Assembly (NCBI GenBank): GCA_013396915.1
Contig: VWZL01000283.1
Coordinates: forward strand, 1-64,000
DNA: 64,000 bases
Source of the DNA: Stercorarius parasiticus
Lineage: Eukaryota; Chordata; Aves; Charadriiformes; Stercorariidae
Direction of reading: 5' to 3'
Position 1 is the stretch's first letter, and each line of letters opens with the position of its first letter. The translations under genes were made by a program, and so were the position numbers. The notes beneath the pieces were generated by a model that saw only the letters and a program-made list of their open reading frames with translations, did no database searches and was not told the DNA's origin. Below, piece after piece: positions 12,011 to 25,000 of this stretch.

Positions 12011-13934
12011 TTAAATACATTTAGCAACATGTCCATCTTTGAAACAAACAGTGACACAAAGCGGAATCCTTCCAGTTTCACTGCAGCATTCAAACAGAGT
12101 TGTTCTTATTTCTCTTGCTTAAATACAGTAACCAATTTTATAGCACAGTCTTATACTACTATTTGGAAATGTTGCTGTGCTTTCCTGTGTACAAAAATCA
12201 GTGAAAAACCAAGGAATCACAACAGAAGAGTGTGTTTCACCTTAATAAGGTAATTCCCTCCGTAGATAATATCTGGGTGTTTCTTGACTACAAGCAGATT
12301 ATCCGTACCCGCAATACAGTGCGTTTACAACATGGCTTGAAAGCACGGATTCACAGCAGAAATGCAGCATGGGGTCTGTCGGGCTGTCACTGTAAATGCA
12401 CAGGGGATGAGCCTGGGCGTCAGCCCCCAGGCTTGGGGAAAGAGCCTGCCAAGACTTCTGTGCTGTTCCCTTTGACGCAAAGATGCTCACATGCCAGCAG
12501 CTTCTGCGGTTGTAACACACAGATTAGAAAGATGCCACTTCAAATCTGACTACCCAGATATTGCTTCTGTATTAAAGCGTTTACATTTATATAAATGAAT
12601 TTCAATTTCTGTTGAGTTTGATGGGAGGTTATTTTTACCCAGAAACTCTGGAAGCCATGCCTATTTCATTTAGGTTTCTGAATATGCAGACCAAAATAAA
12701 AATTTGGAGACCATATTTGAAAGCTTGGCCTTAGAAAAAGTCACTTTCCAATAAAAATAATTCAGAGAAAAACACAAATTACATTTAGATTTCTATGGAT
12801 TGTAAAGCTTACGTACGTGAGTACCTGATGGTGGTCAGATAGAACATATTTTTAAAAATACAGTTTAAAGATTATACACAAGTACAGATGGTATTTAGGA
12901 TGACGTGAACGTATACACTAGCATTTTTTTGTTAATGAGGGAGAAGACTTGAGGTATATAATTTTAGAAGATCACAGGAGTTGTAAGAATGCAAGAGCAC
13001 TTCAAGTCTTCTACATCTTAAAAGAGCTAGGTTTCTATGATATTAGATCAAACAAAAAAATCTATGTTAAGAACGTTTTTATGACAATGATTCACTTGAA
13101 TAAACCTAAGATTTCTTTTACCAACCAATCTTTTTTCTAAAATAGTATTTAATATCTGAAGTTATAAAAAATATTTGTAGTCTTGAAAATTATTTTTATT
13201 GTCTATTTTATGTACTATACATGCCTCTTTCAGGAATTATTAAAGAAGCATGAGTCATACGGCACTCATTTACTCTTGGCTCGTGGCCATCCTCAATATA
13301 TATTTTGCTATTTTCAAACCATTTGCAGGTACATATGCATGAAAATATTGTTGTGTCAAGTCCCAAGATCACAGTTAGCACAGCATACATTGTTCATCTT
13401 TATATTTACAAAGTTTTAAAGCACATAAAATTGTGCATTATTATGTAGCAAAGTTTAAACTTTAACATACGCTTGGTTGCATGTATAGCAACAAGTTACA
13501 ATAAAAATCTGAACAAAGACAACTAATAAACAGCCAAATTGCTATGTACAAACAAGGCAGGAAGCAATTAAACACTGCCTTGCACATTTCACTTAAATTA
13601 CTTTTTCTCTGAGGGGAAAAAAACAAACAACCCCTCTTCCCCTCCCCCAAGCCCCCAATAACCCTAAACCGTCTTCATTTTTATCAGCGAAATAACTGGA
13701 ACTCCCATTGCATTCATTTCCCATATTTGCATAATACGGGGAAGAAGTTTGGTCCCTATTATAAAGTGTAGCAATCTATTACGCAGTATGTGCCCCCCCC
13801 CCCAGCACAACCGGTCACACAGCCGCGTGGTGGGCTCGCTCCCGGAGCCCAGATCCGACTACGGTCCCTGTGACCTCTAGGGGAGTATTCCAGGAGATAA
13901 AAACCCTTTTGTCTTCCGGACACGTATCATTTTT

Positions 13935-14110
13935 CACACCAGCATAAATGTGTTGTTTTCATGAGGACTCCACTGATCCAGATCAGCTGGCAGCGAGCCA
14001 GCCTCGTGAGCGAGTGGAGGTGTGCTGGTGTATACACCGGGATACCTGACTCGGCTTCAGTGGAACTGCTCTTCATTTACGCTGGTGCAAAAGAACCTGG
14101 CATGAGGTCC
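13935..14110. repeat. palindromic interspersed repeat, fifth copy
   Basis: CACACCAGCATAAATGTGTT ... CTCCACTGATCCAGATCAG at one side and TCAGTGGAACTGCTCTTCAT TTACGCTGGTGCAAAAG at the other. CACCAGCATAAATG and CATTTACGCTGGTG are near reverse complements about 150 bases apart. Downstream of ANKFN1. Confidence 0.5.
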
Positions 14111-17100
14111 AAGGGCAGCAGGATTGGGCCCAAACTGGCCTTTCTATAAAGTAAAACACGAAGCCTGTGTGCTTAGCTTAAAGTCTGCTTAATAAATTAC
14201 TACAGTTCACAGTAATAAGGTAGATTAGTGCCACAGCAATCACTTTCTCTAATGTTAGATCAATTTCACATAGGTTTTCCAAGAAAGAAAATGAAAAGAA
14301 CAATAAACAGAAAAAAATCTATTATTATTTGACCGGCAAAATAGGAGGTTTTCTGTAGCCTAGTGACAGACAAGCTTATAACACATTACCCTGTTGTAGG
14401 ATGACTGGTTCAAAGGCTAAATCTTGCCCAAGATGCTGTGGTACGGAAAGGCTGAGGAAGGTATTCTACCCTGGCTCTTATTTCACCCCAAAACCCAGTC
14501 TGTGACAGCGAGCTGGGTTAGAGCTTATAACCAACAGCAGCGAGGAGAGATGATCTCTGGGCTGGTAGCATCTGTGCAGCTTTCAGCAATACGTGGGGGC
14601 TGCTCCAAAGCCCCGTCTAACCAACAGAAGGACTCCTGATGACTTTGCGAATGCTTAGGTAGCAGAAGAGAGAGCTGAAGGTGGTGCCTGCAGAAAAGAG
14701 GGGTGAGGTACTGGCCAAAGCAGCTTCCAGAGGGTAATGCTCATCCTGCCTTGGGGAACATTGCCCTTGGTTTTTGCAGAGAATATAATGGGCCAACAGC
14801 TCTGCCTCTCACTTCTGGGCATGATTTAGCCTTATGAATTCTACTTCATGGAATCAAAAAAAAAATTACACTTACAAATAAAGTATTCTAGCTATTTAAT
14901 GTTTTTCTGTAATGGAAAAATCAGAGACCCAACCTGATGAAATCTCCGTTGTCTGAAAATTCAAGGCCTCTTTACTAAAAATACTTTTTGCTGATGGCAA
15001 AGTTCAACACCTCGGAGAAATTCAGAGTAAGTTTCCAAGCCATATACCATTTTTTCAAATACACTATACCTTTGTTGTTTGTAAGGCTGTATTGAAGTTT
15101 TACATAACAGTCATACGCCATGCATTTAAACACCTTAAAAGAGTTGACCAGCAACTTAATGCGTTTCTTTATACCATAGAGAATTTAAAGATGCACCATC
15201 TCTTTCCAAAACACTCTAAACATAAATGTTCAGGATAAAATATTCCATCTTCCCCCTCCCCCTTTAATGTCTATATTTAAAAATACTAATTTATAGATTT
15301 CCCTGTGTGTCCTCTTACTGTATAGAAAACAATTGTTAATTAATATCTAAAGGCAAAGAAAAAAAATAATACAAGGATGGGAAATAAATGCTTGAGCCAC
15401 AGGTTTCTTGAGGCAAACTGTCCATGGGCAGACTGCCTTCTTGCAGATGCAAGGAATTTTGAATGCAAACCTTGCAGTTTACCTATATCTCGCTTCCTAC
15501 CAGCAGAAAGAGGAAAGTTCCACCTTTTTTTTCTTTTTCTGTGGAGTCATAATATTAAAGCACTACATTCTTTTCTGTCCAGTCCAAGTCATGTCTAGAA
15601 ATAGGAGGGACTGGGTTCAGCCCAGGTGAAAATATACTCCCTGGAAAATGCAGGAAAAGGTTCTGTGGCAAGATACATGAGTAAGAGAGAGAGATATCCA
15701 GAAGTCTGCAAAGCCCAAGTACCCACTTTAGAGCAGAGCTTCAGCTGTCAGAAGCGGGTACAGACTCATTTGGATGAGCTGTCTGCTGGCTAATGAACTT
15801 CTCGTATACTGTGGGCTCTGAGCCACAGCATTTCCCGTTTCTGCGCAAGAATCCTTGGAGGGGCACTCTAGCTCAACCTGCAGAAAGGGTTCCCAGTGAT
15901 TAAAGCAAAGGTCTGAGTTCCTAATTTTAATTTGATTCCTGACTAGAAGCCTTTATCCTAAGCTCTCCACAGAAGAGTCACTCGTGCCTTTATGGAGTGG
16001 GATAACAGTGCTGTATTTTGCAGGATTCTTCTGAATTGCTACGGTTGCTTGTGACATGTATGAGTGATCTTCCTGAAAGAACCACGGAAGTATTATGATT
16101 GGTATTACAACAGTACTTGAAAGGCACTGCTTTCTACTATTTATTTATCTCTGGGTGTTCATTGCTATTCTTTTAAGGAGCTGCTCTACTCAGCCACCCA
16201 CTGAATAGGTAGGGAAAGCAATTTTGAACAAAGAACACATATTTCTACCAAAAGATAATTCAGTGCTTTAGAACCAGAAGTATTTAAAGTCAGAATAATC
16301 AATTACTACTTTTCCTATTAAAGTATGTGGAAGAACCTTAATCTAGAGGTAATGGGATCAAGGAAGCATGCCCCATTGGCCATGACATAAACACTACTTC
16401 CATATAACGAGGTTAAAATCAAGATGGGGTAGGTTGTGGCTGGCATTTGCAGTCCCAGAGTCAAATTCCGTCTTTGCACAGAAGACTATGATGAAGTCAA
16501 GCCTTCCTACCAGTAAAGAATCCAGCTCTTTATTAGATACATGACTACTTCTGGAAAAGTCCAGCAGCAGGAGTGGACAACAGAGATTTTTACACCCGTA
16601 TGTGACCAGCAGTGTGTACCTGTTCCTCTGCTGTAGCTTTTGCTACTTCTTGCCGTTACCGTTCCTGAGGAGCCAAAGCAAAGCAAGGCGGGTTTCATTT
16701 AGGAACATCTTGTTTTACCTCCTCACTTCCTGCAAAAACATATGGCCTCAGCATATTGTTATTTTTATTCTTTAATAGTCAGTTTTATGGCAGTTTTGCT
16801 TAGAGGCTAAACAGATTAGGGGAGGACGGCTAGGTGCTGTGTACTAGAAAACAATGTAAATTATTTTGACTTCTGCATCTGAGGATGACATTGTTCTGGC
16901 TCTCCTTGGTGAAAAGCCTTCTGCTAAGGAACATAATCTAATGTAACAAGCTGCTACTGCCTTCAGTGACAGTAAAACATCACTGCTCGGTTGTATGGGG
17001 TGTGACTCAGGTTTTCCCCATGCAGTTCCATGTGGCATAAAACACACAAGGTATGTCCTTCTAGCTGCAAATTGGCACTGACACTTATGCTCCCCCCCGC

Positions 17101-17127
17101 ATCTTCTCACCCACAGGAATTTCCAGT

Positions 17128-17200
17128 GTGGGTCTCATTCAAAGCCTGGGGAAGTGAATGGAAGTCTTTCCATCCTCACGGAGCTTTGGATCAGGTAATG
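17128..17200. repeat. imperfect palindromic interspersed repeat
   Basis: CATTCAAAGCCTGGGGAAGT GAATGGAA, a short centre (GTC), then TTCCATCCTCACGGAGCTTT GGATCA. The right arm reverse-complemented (TGATCCAAAGCTCCGTGAGG ATGGAA) aligns with the left arm. Its GTCAATGG-like centre recurs across the window. Confidence 0.5.
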
Positions 17201-17833
17201 AATGAATATTTTTGGTGCAAAAAGTTAACTTCCCTCTCCCAAAAAGAGAAGTTACAAATGTAAATCCCTTATAGAAAGTTTTTGCCCTTATATCACTGCA
17301 AAGACTCTTCTTGGCTTCCACATACTGACCAAGTGTAAAATAGTGAATAACATTTATTTTTGAATTTATGGATTGAGTTCACAGGGATTTTAATAGCACT
17401 GGGGTTATGGAAGTGCTATTTTAATAAGGACCACAGATCATGGGCCCAAATCCTTACCTTTACCTCAAGGACTTGTAAACTCAACTATTTAACTCAAATC
17501 TCTTTATTGGAGGCCTTAGAATGTATCCACCTGGAGGCTGAAAAATTGAAAGGTAGAAGGCTGCGCAAACATGGAGTGAGGGAATTTAACCAGCAGGAAT
17601 GTGGCCCATAAAATTAAACTTCAAGAACTGTTTAAGAAAAATTAAAGCTTGTGCAACAGCTGGGGTTTCTCTCCACGTTAGTTCATTTCTTAGTGACTCA
17701 AATGTTATGGTTCTCATTAATATAGATTTCATTTTTGAGATCATCTTCTGTAGTACTATAAGTCTTATTCTGGTTGCAAAGGACAAAATCACGACTCACT
17801 GTGATCTGCCTTTAGACAAAGACGGCATGCTAA

Positions 17834-17873
17834 AACACCACCTCCCACCCCCCTTATGATATTAATATTTATT
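17834..17873 (-). terminator. candidate poly(A) signal and GU-rich downstream element
   Basis: Read on the minus strand, AATAAA at 17873-17868 is followed about 15 bases later by GGGGGGTGGGAGGTGGTG, a strong G/GU-rich stretch of the kind recognised by CstF. Cleavage near 17854 would end the ANKFN1 message. Both elements are seen directly; their use is inference. Confidence 0.5.
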
Positions 17874-18872
17874 GGTGGCCCAAATAAAAAATCTTAGATT
17901 CAAACTGCACCCCAAATTTCCCTAATCTGAGTTGCCAGACTATCCCAATTTCAGACATGGTGATCAAATACCCCTGAAGTTTACAGCAAATATTCAGGAA
18001 CAAAAGCAGGGGCATTTCTTTCCAATGGGTGTTATCAGAGTGCCTCCAACAGAAAGAAATGCGCTCTTGTGTGCTGGGCAGAAGAAAAGACCAGGCTTTG
18101 CTTCAGTCTCACTTAGACCCTCCATGTTATTCCTTCAGAACCTGGCCTCATTCGGCCTGCTGTTGACCTCAAAGGTTCACCTCCTAAGCTTTTAAAATAA
18201 CTTGCTACTTATATAATTTGAAATCTAAGCTCCTGAAAAAAAACCACACTGTGATAATTCTGTCAGGCTCTGACAGCATTCAGAGATGGTGTTGACTGCA
18301 TTTTCTAGATAAAGAATTTTCATTTCTCTGTAAGTGGCAGAAACTCTGGGTTAACTGTGTTACTAGACCAGTTAGCACTTTAGTTCTGTGCAACAGAATC
18401 CATTCAAGGAGGCTGAGAAGTAGAAAAATTTATAGGAGATGGTGGAAAACAGGTTAATAGAAGTTTAGGACACAGTCCTAACGAGACGACACCAAGGATG
18501 TTACAGTTTCTGCTAACTTGCAGGCAGAACCACTCATGCTTAAAATTTTGCATGCTCCGAGATACATGGAAATCAAGGGAACTGCAAAACCTGATTACTA
18601 GATTTGCAGCCACAGATTGTTCTGTTATATGGTGACTGTTATGACTACCTGCAAAACCGCAGATGCCAATAATAATACTTGCATCATGACAGATATCCCT
18701 GTAAAATGAGAAATCTGCTGATGGAAGTCAAAAGATTAGGATTCTTTTCAGTGGCACGAGTTGCCATTTCAGGAGCTGGATTTTTACAAGTGGTTTTGAA
18801 CGTATGGCCCTGTAATGCATAACACTTCCTATCGCATCGTGGAGCGGTGGGAAGCAATGCAGAAGTCCGGGG
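17854..18872 (-). other. ANKFN1: probable ANKFN1 3' UTR
   Basis: Sequence between the stop codon and the best poly(A) site candidate, about 1.0 kb. It is AT-rich with no long frame on the minus strand in register. The 3' limit is inferred from the signal at 17868-17873. Other AATAAA hexamers on the minus strand (plus-strand TTTATT at 17503, 17353 and 16764) could give longer ends. Confidence 0.45.
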
Positions 18873-19669
18873 TTAAAGTGTGCTGCTGAAGACTTCTGAG
18901 ACAGCAGAACCCGACTGGTCATCTGGACCCATTATCTGTTGCATAGCATTGTGCACATCCTTATGTTCTACAGACTGTGTGCTCATTGCCCAAGACTTGC
19001 CCTCTTCACCCAGAAATGTTGTTTTATAAGGCTCCACATGTATCCTATGGACATTCTGCCTTGATTCCTCATATGTGCCTTTCCCATCTTCTGGAAGGCT
19101 GGATGCATGAGGTAAGAAAGTGCTCCGAGACCCATCGATGGGAATCTTTAACTGCTCACTGGAGGTAGGTTCTTGAGACACATCTGAAGATCTCATGAGA
19201 TGCTGAGTATACACGCCTTCAGACAGAGAGCCAGACTGTATCTCACTGTGCACACGCAGCCAACGATGATGCCAGCTGAAGTAGTTGTAATGTTGATGTT
19301 TGCCTAGCTTTTTCTTCCCTAAAAAGCTCAATGGCTGCTTGGAGCTAGAGGACTTGTCTATGCTTTTCGGTGTAAGCTCTGACATTGCTAGATTGTTCAT
19401 ATACTCTGTGCAGTATTCAGCATTAGTATCAAAGGCACCACACTCTGTCAGGCCTTCTTTCAATGTTAGGCAAGGCTTCATCTCGTGGACTTGGAGAACA
19501 TCAGGTGCACTGCCACCCAGGCCACTGCCGGCCTGCTGGGATATGTCATGTGAGGAGGAGTAAATCAGGTCTAATTCTCTGGGGCTTAATGCGTCACTAG
19601 AGTCATAGTCACTGTCAGTTGGAAGGAATACTTCAGAGCAGCCTTCTTCATCTGAGCAGGGCTGGGAAT
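18873..19669 (-). CDS. ANKFN1: ANKFN1 exon m: terminal coding exon with stop
   Basis: Acceptor GTTCTCTTTGCAG precedes 19669. The exon gives two bases completing aspartate, then 264 codons and TAA at 18873-18875. It begins DSQPCSDEEGCSEVFLPTD, then the acidic serine cluster DSDYDSSDALSPRELDLIY. Further on are a basic Lys/His/Trp stretch (GKKKLGKHQHYNYF, SWHHRWLRVHSE) and a low-complexity Ser/Thr tail ending VFSSTL. Acidic clusters of this kind suit CK2, and DSSDALS only loosely resembles a phosphodegron (inference). The internal methionine at 19481 is not the start; the frame is continuous with exon l. Confidence 0.92.
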
Positions 19670-21812
19670 CTGCAAAGAGAACTGGTTAACATTAAGAAGA
19701 CAAGTACAGGAGAGAAATTGTTTAACTCTCATTTATGCATTTTTTTCCTTAATTTAGAGTCAAATCTACAATTCTGAAAGTGTATGTTTCTGCTGTGGAA
19801 CTGTCCATGGGCCTAAATGACAGCAAAGACGGTAGTCAGGGAGGATTTCCAGATGTGTTAGAGAGGTGGTGGTAGAATGAGGAAAACCAAAAAGGATTCA
19901 TGTATTAAATTAAGTGCAGGGAGAATTTTAATTTGAATTGGGATTAAGTTCTGAAAGGATCTGTTTTCTTTCCTCTTGTTTTCACCAAATTTCATAGAGA
20001 TGGAGATTTTGGAGAGAGGGGAACTCTAATCCAGGTTCTGTTTTTATTAAAGAAGTCAGTTGAGTTACTCCAGATTTGTACCACTGTAACTGTGAGCAGG
20101 GTGCAACTGTATGTGTGCGTAAGAGGCTTGAGGCAAGACATGGCAAAAACTACCTTTTTGCCCATCAGGTGGATGATGTATGTTCAAATCCAAAGCGGAC
20201 GCACCTAATTGAAAAGTGAATTTGTTGACCAAAACTCACACTGGCACTGAAATCACTGCTGTCTTTTGGCTACTGAAGGATCAATAACATAATACATCGT
20301 GGCATATGTAGTACAATGGATTGATGCTCCCCTGCCCTGGATAGTTTATATTAAATCTGAGGAAAAACTGTAGATTTTATACAGTGCTGACTATTCACTT
20401 TGACCTAGTGTAAGTTACCATATAGCACAGCAATAATGAATCAAGCCCATGCGAGACACAATAATGCTCTAGGTTACGTGGTGCCAGAGCTAAGGATTAT
20501 TCTGCATTCATGGCCTGTAATACAAGGGAAAAATTAGCTCAGGGAGAGATGCTGAGATACAACAGCACTGTGTAATGGAGCGAATCAAAGCACCATTGTC
20601 TTTGGGTTTCTTTTCTTTTAACCTAATCTAATCAGAGTAGATTTATTCCTTTTTCTTAACTGTATAAAACTGCCAATTTGAAAAAACAGATTATTATTAC
20701 CAAAATGGTCATGGCAGTTGTTTACCACCGCATCTGTTGCTTTTGTTTCTACTGTTTCATTTACTTGTTGCTTAAAAGATAGCTCAGCAGAATGATGGTT
20801 TATATTTTTTTCCAAAGTTCCTATTCTGCTAGCAAATGAGGTGTTACTGTTTCATTTGCTTCATCTTTATTTGCTGTGATCCATTTCTTTCATCAGTTTA
20901 ATTTTCCAGCTGTTCAGAGAAGCAATAATGGTCAATGAGGTGGGTACTTATTTGTGTAATTTGGTGTTTTGAAGTACTTGTCTAAAACACTGAGAACACT
21001 GAGGAATATGAAAATGACTAGTAAATCAAACTGGACTATTGGCATTAAAATGTGCTCTATCAAAACAAAGCAAGAGGAGCATAAGAAAGAATTGCTCCAA
21101 AGCAGAAGAACAGTCAAAGCATGGAAAGAAAATGGCTGTAATATCAGAGAAACAGAAGGTGACAAGTGGAGATTATGGAAAAGTCTGATTTAGATTCCGG
21201 ACAAATTATTAGAAACTATGGTGAAGGATAGATAGATACATGAGTGATGAGAAAGGGCCAATAACTTTTGCTTAATAACTCATGTCTCACCAATCTAATA
21301 AAACCCTGAACATGTGCACAATTCGTATACAGGCATCCTTAGATTTCTGAAGAGCTTTTGACAAGGGTCTTTACCGCATATTCTGAAGAAATGAAGCTGT
21401 AATTGAGATAAAGAGAAAGCTCCATCTATTAGTAGCAGATTGTTGGTGCAGACAACAAATGAAGTAGTTGGCTTTCACTATGGATGGATTTTACTAATTC
21501 TGGACGTCGTGGATAAGACAGTGATAGCACTTGTCCCTTCCAACATGTTCATTAAATGATCTGGAATAGTGAGGTGGCAAAGTTGGCTGATGATGAACAC
21601 TTATTCCGAGTAGTTGAGAACAAAAAATGATTGTAAATACTGTAGAAGGATCTCAGGATATTGAGTGTCAAGTGATTGGTAAAATGACTGTTAAAATACC
21701 TTGGCAGGTATGGGAAAAAATTTACTCCTTTTATAAAATGAAACACAAGAACTGTTATAATTAAAAGTGAGTTCAAAGATTTCACTTGATGAACAAAGAA
21801 GAATTCTCTTAC
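19670..21812 (-). other. ANKFN1: ANKFN1 intron l-m
   Basis: 2.1 kb intron. It contains the degenerate CR1 fragment (21285-21690) and, near 20065-20100, a short piece resembling the palindromic repeat (TTACTCCAGATTTGTACC). Nothing coding seen. Confidence 0.8.
21285..21690 (+). mobile_element. degenerate CR1 LINE fragment (reverse transcriptase end)
   Basis: Plus-strand stretches match familiar CR1 wording: GAAGAGCTTTTGACAAGGGT (the FDK region), ATGATCTGGAATAGTG, then AAGTTGGCTGATGATGAACA (F/L-A-D-D region), ending with GGATCTCAGGATATTGAGTG. Frameshifts and stops throughout show an old, dead copy. The stretch at 20960-21190 just upstream may belong to it, but I cannot confirm that. It lies in the intron between exons l and m. 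Confidence 0.7.
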
Positions 21813-22032
21813 CACTCACAGCTTTTCTCCTCTGGATTCTACCCTCAGGTGAAGGGGGAGGTGAAGGAAGACAATCTAGATGTGAAGAGGTTGAACTGAT
21901 TTTCTTTTGAGAGTGTTCTTCTGAAAGATCCACAAGCTTCATTATGGGTAGGCCAGCTGCTGGCTGCTTGTATCTTGCGTACTGCAGTGCTTCTGTGATC
22001 CATCTCATTTCCCGCCAGATCTCATCAATTTG
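21813..22032 (-). CDS. ANKFN1: ANKFN1 exon l: end of core and proline-rich linker
   Basis: Acceptor TTTTTCTCTAAAG and donor GTAAGAGAA bound 220 bases (73 codons plus one). It starts QIDEIWREMRWITEALQYAR, continues through YKQPAAGLPIMKLVDLSEE, and ends in a Ser/Pro-rich linker with DCLPSPPPSPEGR and a basic RIQRRK. The two SP motifs in PSPPPSPE are possible proline-directed kinase sites (inference). The final G joins AT of exon m to give aspartate. Confidence 0.94.
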
Positions 22033-25000
22033 CTTTAGAGAAAAAAACAGTGAAAAGCTACAGTTAAGGCTGTCTATTAATTTTACCTAAGTGTCTACTT
22101 TCTTCAAGTGCCCAAGCTGGTGTGTAGTCACTGCCAACAGAGAGAAGCAGGATCCCCCGACAGGGCACTTCAGATTTAGGTGGTCTGAACTGCCTTTGGT
22201 TTGGTGCTTGTTCTCCTCCACCACTGCAGAGGCTGCTTAGAACCACCAGACTCTCAAATGAGGTACCTCAATTAAGAACCTGTAGTTAGAAGGGGGGAAT
22301 CCAAGCCTAAACTCTGACATAGAAAGAAAATGAAAATAGTCTTTTGGTGGAGTAAAAAATGTGATCAATTCTGTAGCACACTTGAAAGTTGGTTTCATTC
22401 TGTGCTGGCATGAACGCAAGACTTTTTGAGCATCCTTGCAAACCCAGGATTATGTTCAAAAGCAGAGTGCTCAGATCATACCTAGTTTTTAAGAATAGAA
22501 GATCTATATACGTGTGGAAGAATATACATACATCAAGGGCTGACGCACAGCTATGAGCCAAACTGCAGGATTTCTTCCTTATCATAATTTTGGTCTGCAT
22601 GCATTTTAATAGTATAAATCTATACTAAGACAGTTCTAATACATGCCTGTTGATGGCAATAAGAGACAAGTGCCTAAATCAATAGCAGGATATAGCTTTA
22701 AGTATCTATGCAGAGAGGAAAGATGCTGTTTAATGTGGACCTTGAGAATCTTTTGATAATGGATCACTTTTAACATCTTCAAGCAATTCAAGATCTTTGA
22801 TGACTGAGCAAATATTGCTGCAACCAGCAAATTACAGTAGCTGTGAGTATAATATCCTGCTGCTGCAGTATCCTTTCTAGAACTTCCCTTGTACTACACT
22901 TCCTACAGAAGATTCTGCATTTAAAGAAGTGAGCCTTCATATTAATATTGCAGTGTTTAAGGGAAGTTGCTTTGGAGTTACATGAGCTACATTCTGCAAG
23001 GTGCAGAATGAGAGCCCTGGGTCAGGAAATGGGCAGGCAAAAGGCAGGGGTACTTTGTGCAGTATTATCAAATAGGGAAGTAACAGAGGCATCAGTGAAG
23101 AGGAGACTGCAGGCTGATACATTGTAAGATGAGTTCTCCAGCACATACTCTTAGCTGGAGATGCTTCTTCACAAAATGCGCATTCAAAGTGTGAAATTTA
23201 TTGCCAAAGGATACTGTAGATGCCAGATTAGCTAGGGTAGTTCTTGATGAGCTGTGTTGCAGACAGGATAGCTGGATAGATGGATCTTTGTTTTGACCTA
23301 GTATGGCCATTTTTATGTAAAGGTGAAATCCCCACTCCAATGATGTCAGTGCAAGCCTTGCCACTGAGTTAATTTGAGCTAAGAATATACACTGATACGA
23401 ATAGCAAATGGTTCAGAGATTAATTCATAATCCTACATCATTTCAAGACTTCAGTGTAGCTCCATGAAGAGAATGCCTGTTAGCAAACATCTTACCTATT
23501 TGATATTGGAGATTTTATATTTCCTTTCTGTGATCCTCTTTCAACCCTAAACAAAAATCATACTGCATGCTGTTTAATAAAATGCAAATCCTGCCGGTTT
23601 TTCTCCCTGATGCCGTTCTGCAGTGTCTCCTGGGATAATGGACTAGTCATTTTAATGAACTGTGGTTCTTTTACAATTTGAAGCATTACGCTAAATAAAT
23701 TACAGCTTAACTTCAGTTTTAGTTTCAGTGTCTGTAGATTTCTTTTCTGGCTGTGTAACATTCTGGTAAAGACTTCAAGTACCTTATCTGCTGGATTTTT
23801 AATTTTTTTTTTTATTTTTACTTTTCAGTTGCCCTCTGACTTCTTTTCAGAACTGCATTTATATAGACTCCCTTGCTCTTTACAATGTTTGGTTTGTGTA
23901 GTGACTTCAACACTGTCTTAGATCTCGGATCACACAAATGCTCTTGCGGTTTTGTGGTCACCACTGAAGATTGCGGTATGTGGTGGGCTGAGACATTTTT
24001 GCCAATAGGTGGAATACAGCTGGTTTTCATTTGAGAGGAAACCTGACAAGGCTAATACACTGTCACAATAATTCAGCACAAAACACTGAAGTTTAAAATG
24101 TTCTCCCCTATTTTCCCAGCATATATATGTGACTCAAACACTTTGGAGAAGAGGAACACAGAACTGTCTATACAGTGCATATATATTAATATATATATAT
24201 ATTTATTTTTGATGCGAAGGATAAAAATTTTCCAAATTCTCCTGCATGCTGGGAAAAAGCTAGATTTTCTGAGTGTGAGAATGGGAAGATGAGAAGGAAG
24301 GAGATGATTGAGCAGTGAAAGTACAATGGAACATTCCTCTCTGCCCCCCTGCAGGTTGCCAAAAGCTCCAAAGTGGACTAGGCAAAGGGGATCTGAATTC
24401 AGAGCAGAGAGGAACAGAAATATTATCATCTTGTTCATCATTATGGAGGGTGTCCTGGTTTGCGGTACAAACATACTATCAATGGGTAAGTGGTTGTCTT
24501 GGCCCCTATTCCAACAGAAGGTCACTTGAATATTAAGAAGAGAGAGCTATAAACTTATCTGCACCTCACTTGTAGAAAGACAGATCAGCCATACCCATAG
24601 ATGCACTCTGCAAAGGTCACGAGTTTTATCTATAAATAACCAATTGCCAAAACGGTTTGCAAAAGGACTGGCCGTGCTGTGCTGCACAAGGGGTGTAGTT
24701 TGAAGATCCCTGGGTTGAGTAGGTAAGTCCTGATCTGGGAACAGTACAGGAAAATCAGTGTGAGAGACAGAGAATAAGCAAATTAGACAAGTATGATAAC
24801 ATTTGTGATCCTTCTGCATTGGGGGACTGAGGCGGTATCACTGTGCGGTGCTGGACAGACTTAACTGATGCTTTTGGGGCGAGCTTGCCATCTTAAACGC
24901 AGAGCTGCTTTCTTCACTGTGCTATTGTTGATGAAGATTGTCTCCACAACCTAGTCTGAATTTTCATTTTAATTTTTTTCAATTGGCAATTTATCTGGTG

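Larger units (their letters stand above)
8661..17833. other. intergenic, between CpG island and ANKFN1 3' end
   Basis: The first 1.3 kb (to about 9.95 kb) stays moderately GC-rich and holds the tandem duplication near 9.5 kb. From about 10.0 to 13.7 kb the sequence becomes very AT-rich with several TAATTA cores (for example TAATTAGGGCTAATTAATGA at 10865). It includes an A15 run near 10081, a MIR at about 11.9 kb and a C-run near 13795. No protein-coding gene recognised. Confidence 0.55.

Noticed and set aside
24448..24475. GTGTCCTGGTTTGCGG, resembling the start of an avian ERV LTR
   Set aside because: The match is too short and no second LTR end, primer site or duplication is visible.
24073..24525. 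150-codon minus-strand frame
   Set aside because: Lies wholly in an intron, has no recognisable motif and no in-frame splice partners; consistent with chance in AT-rich DNA.
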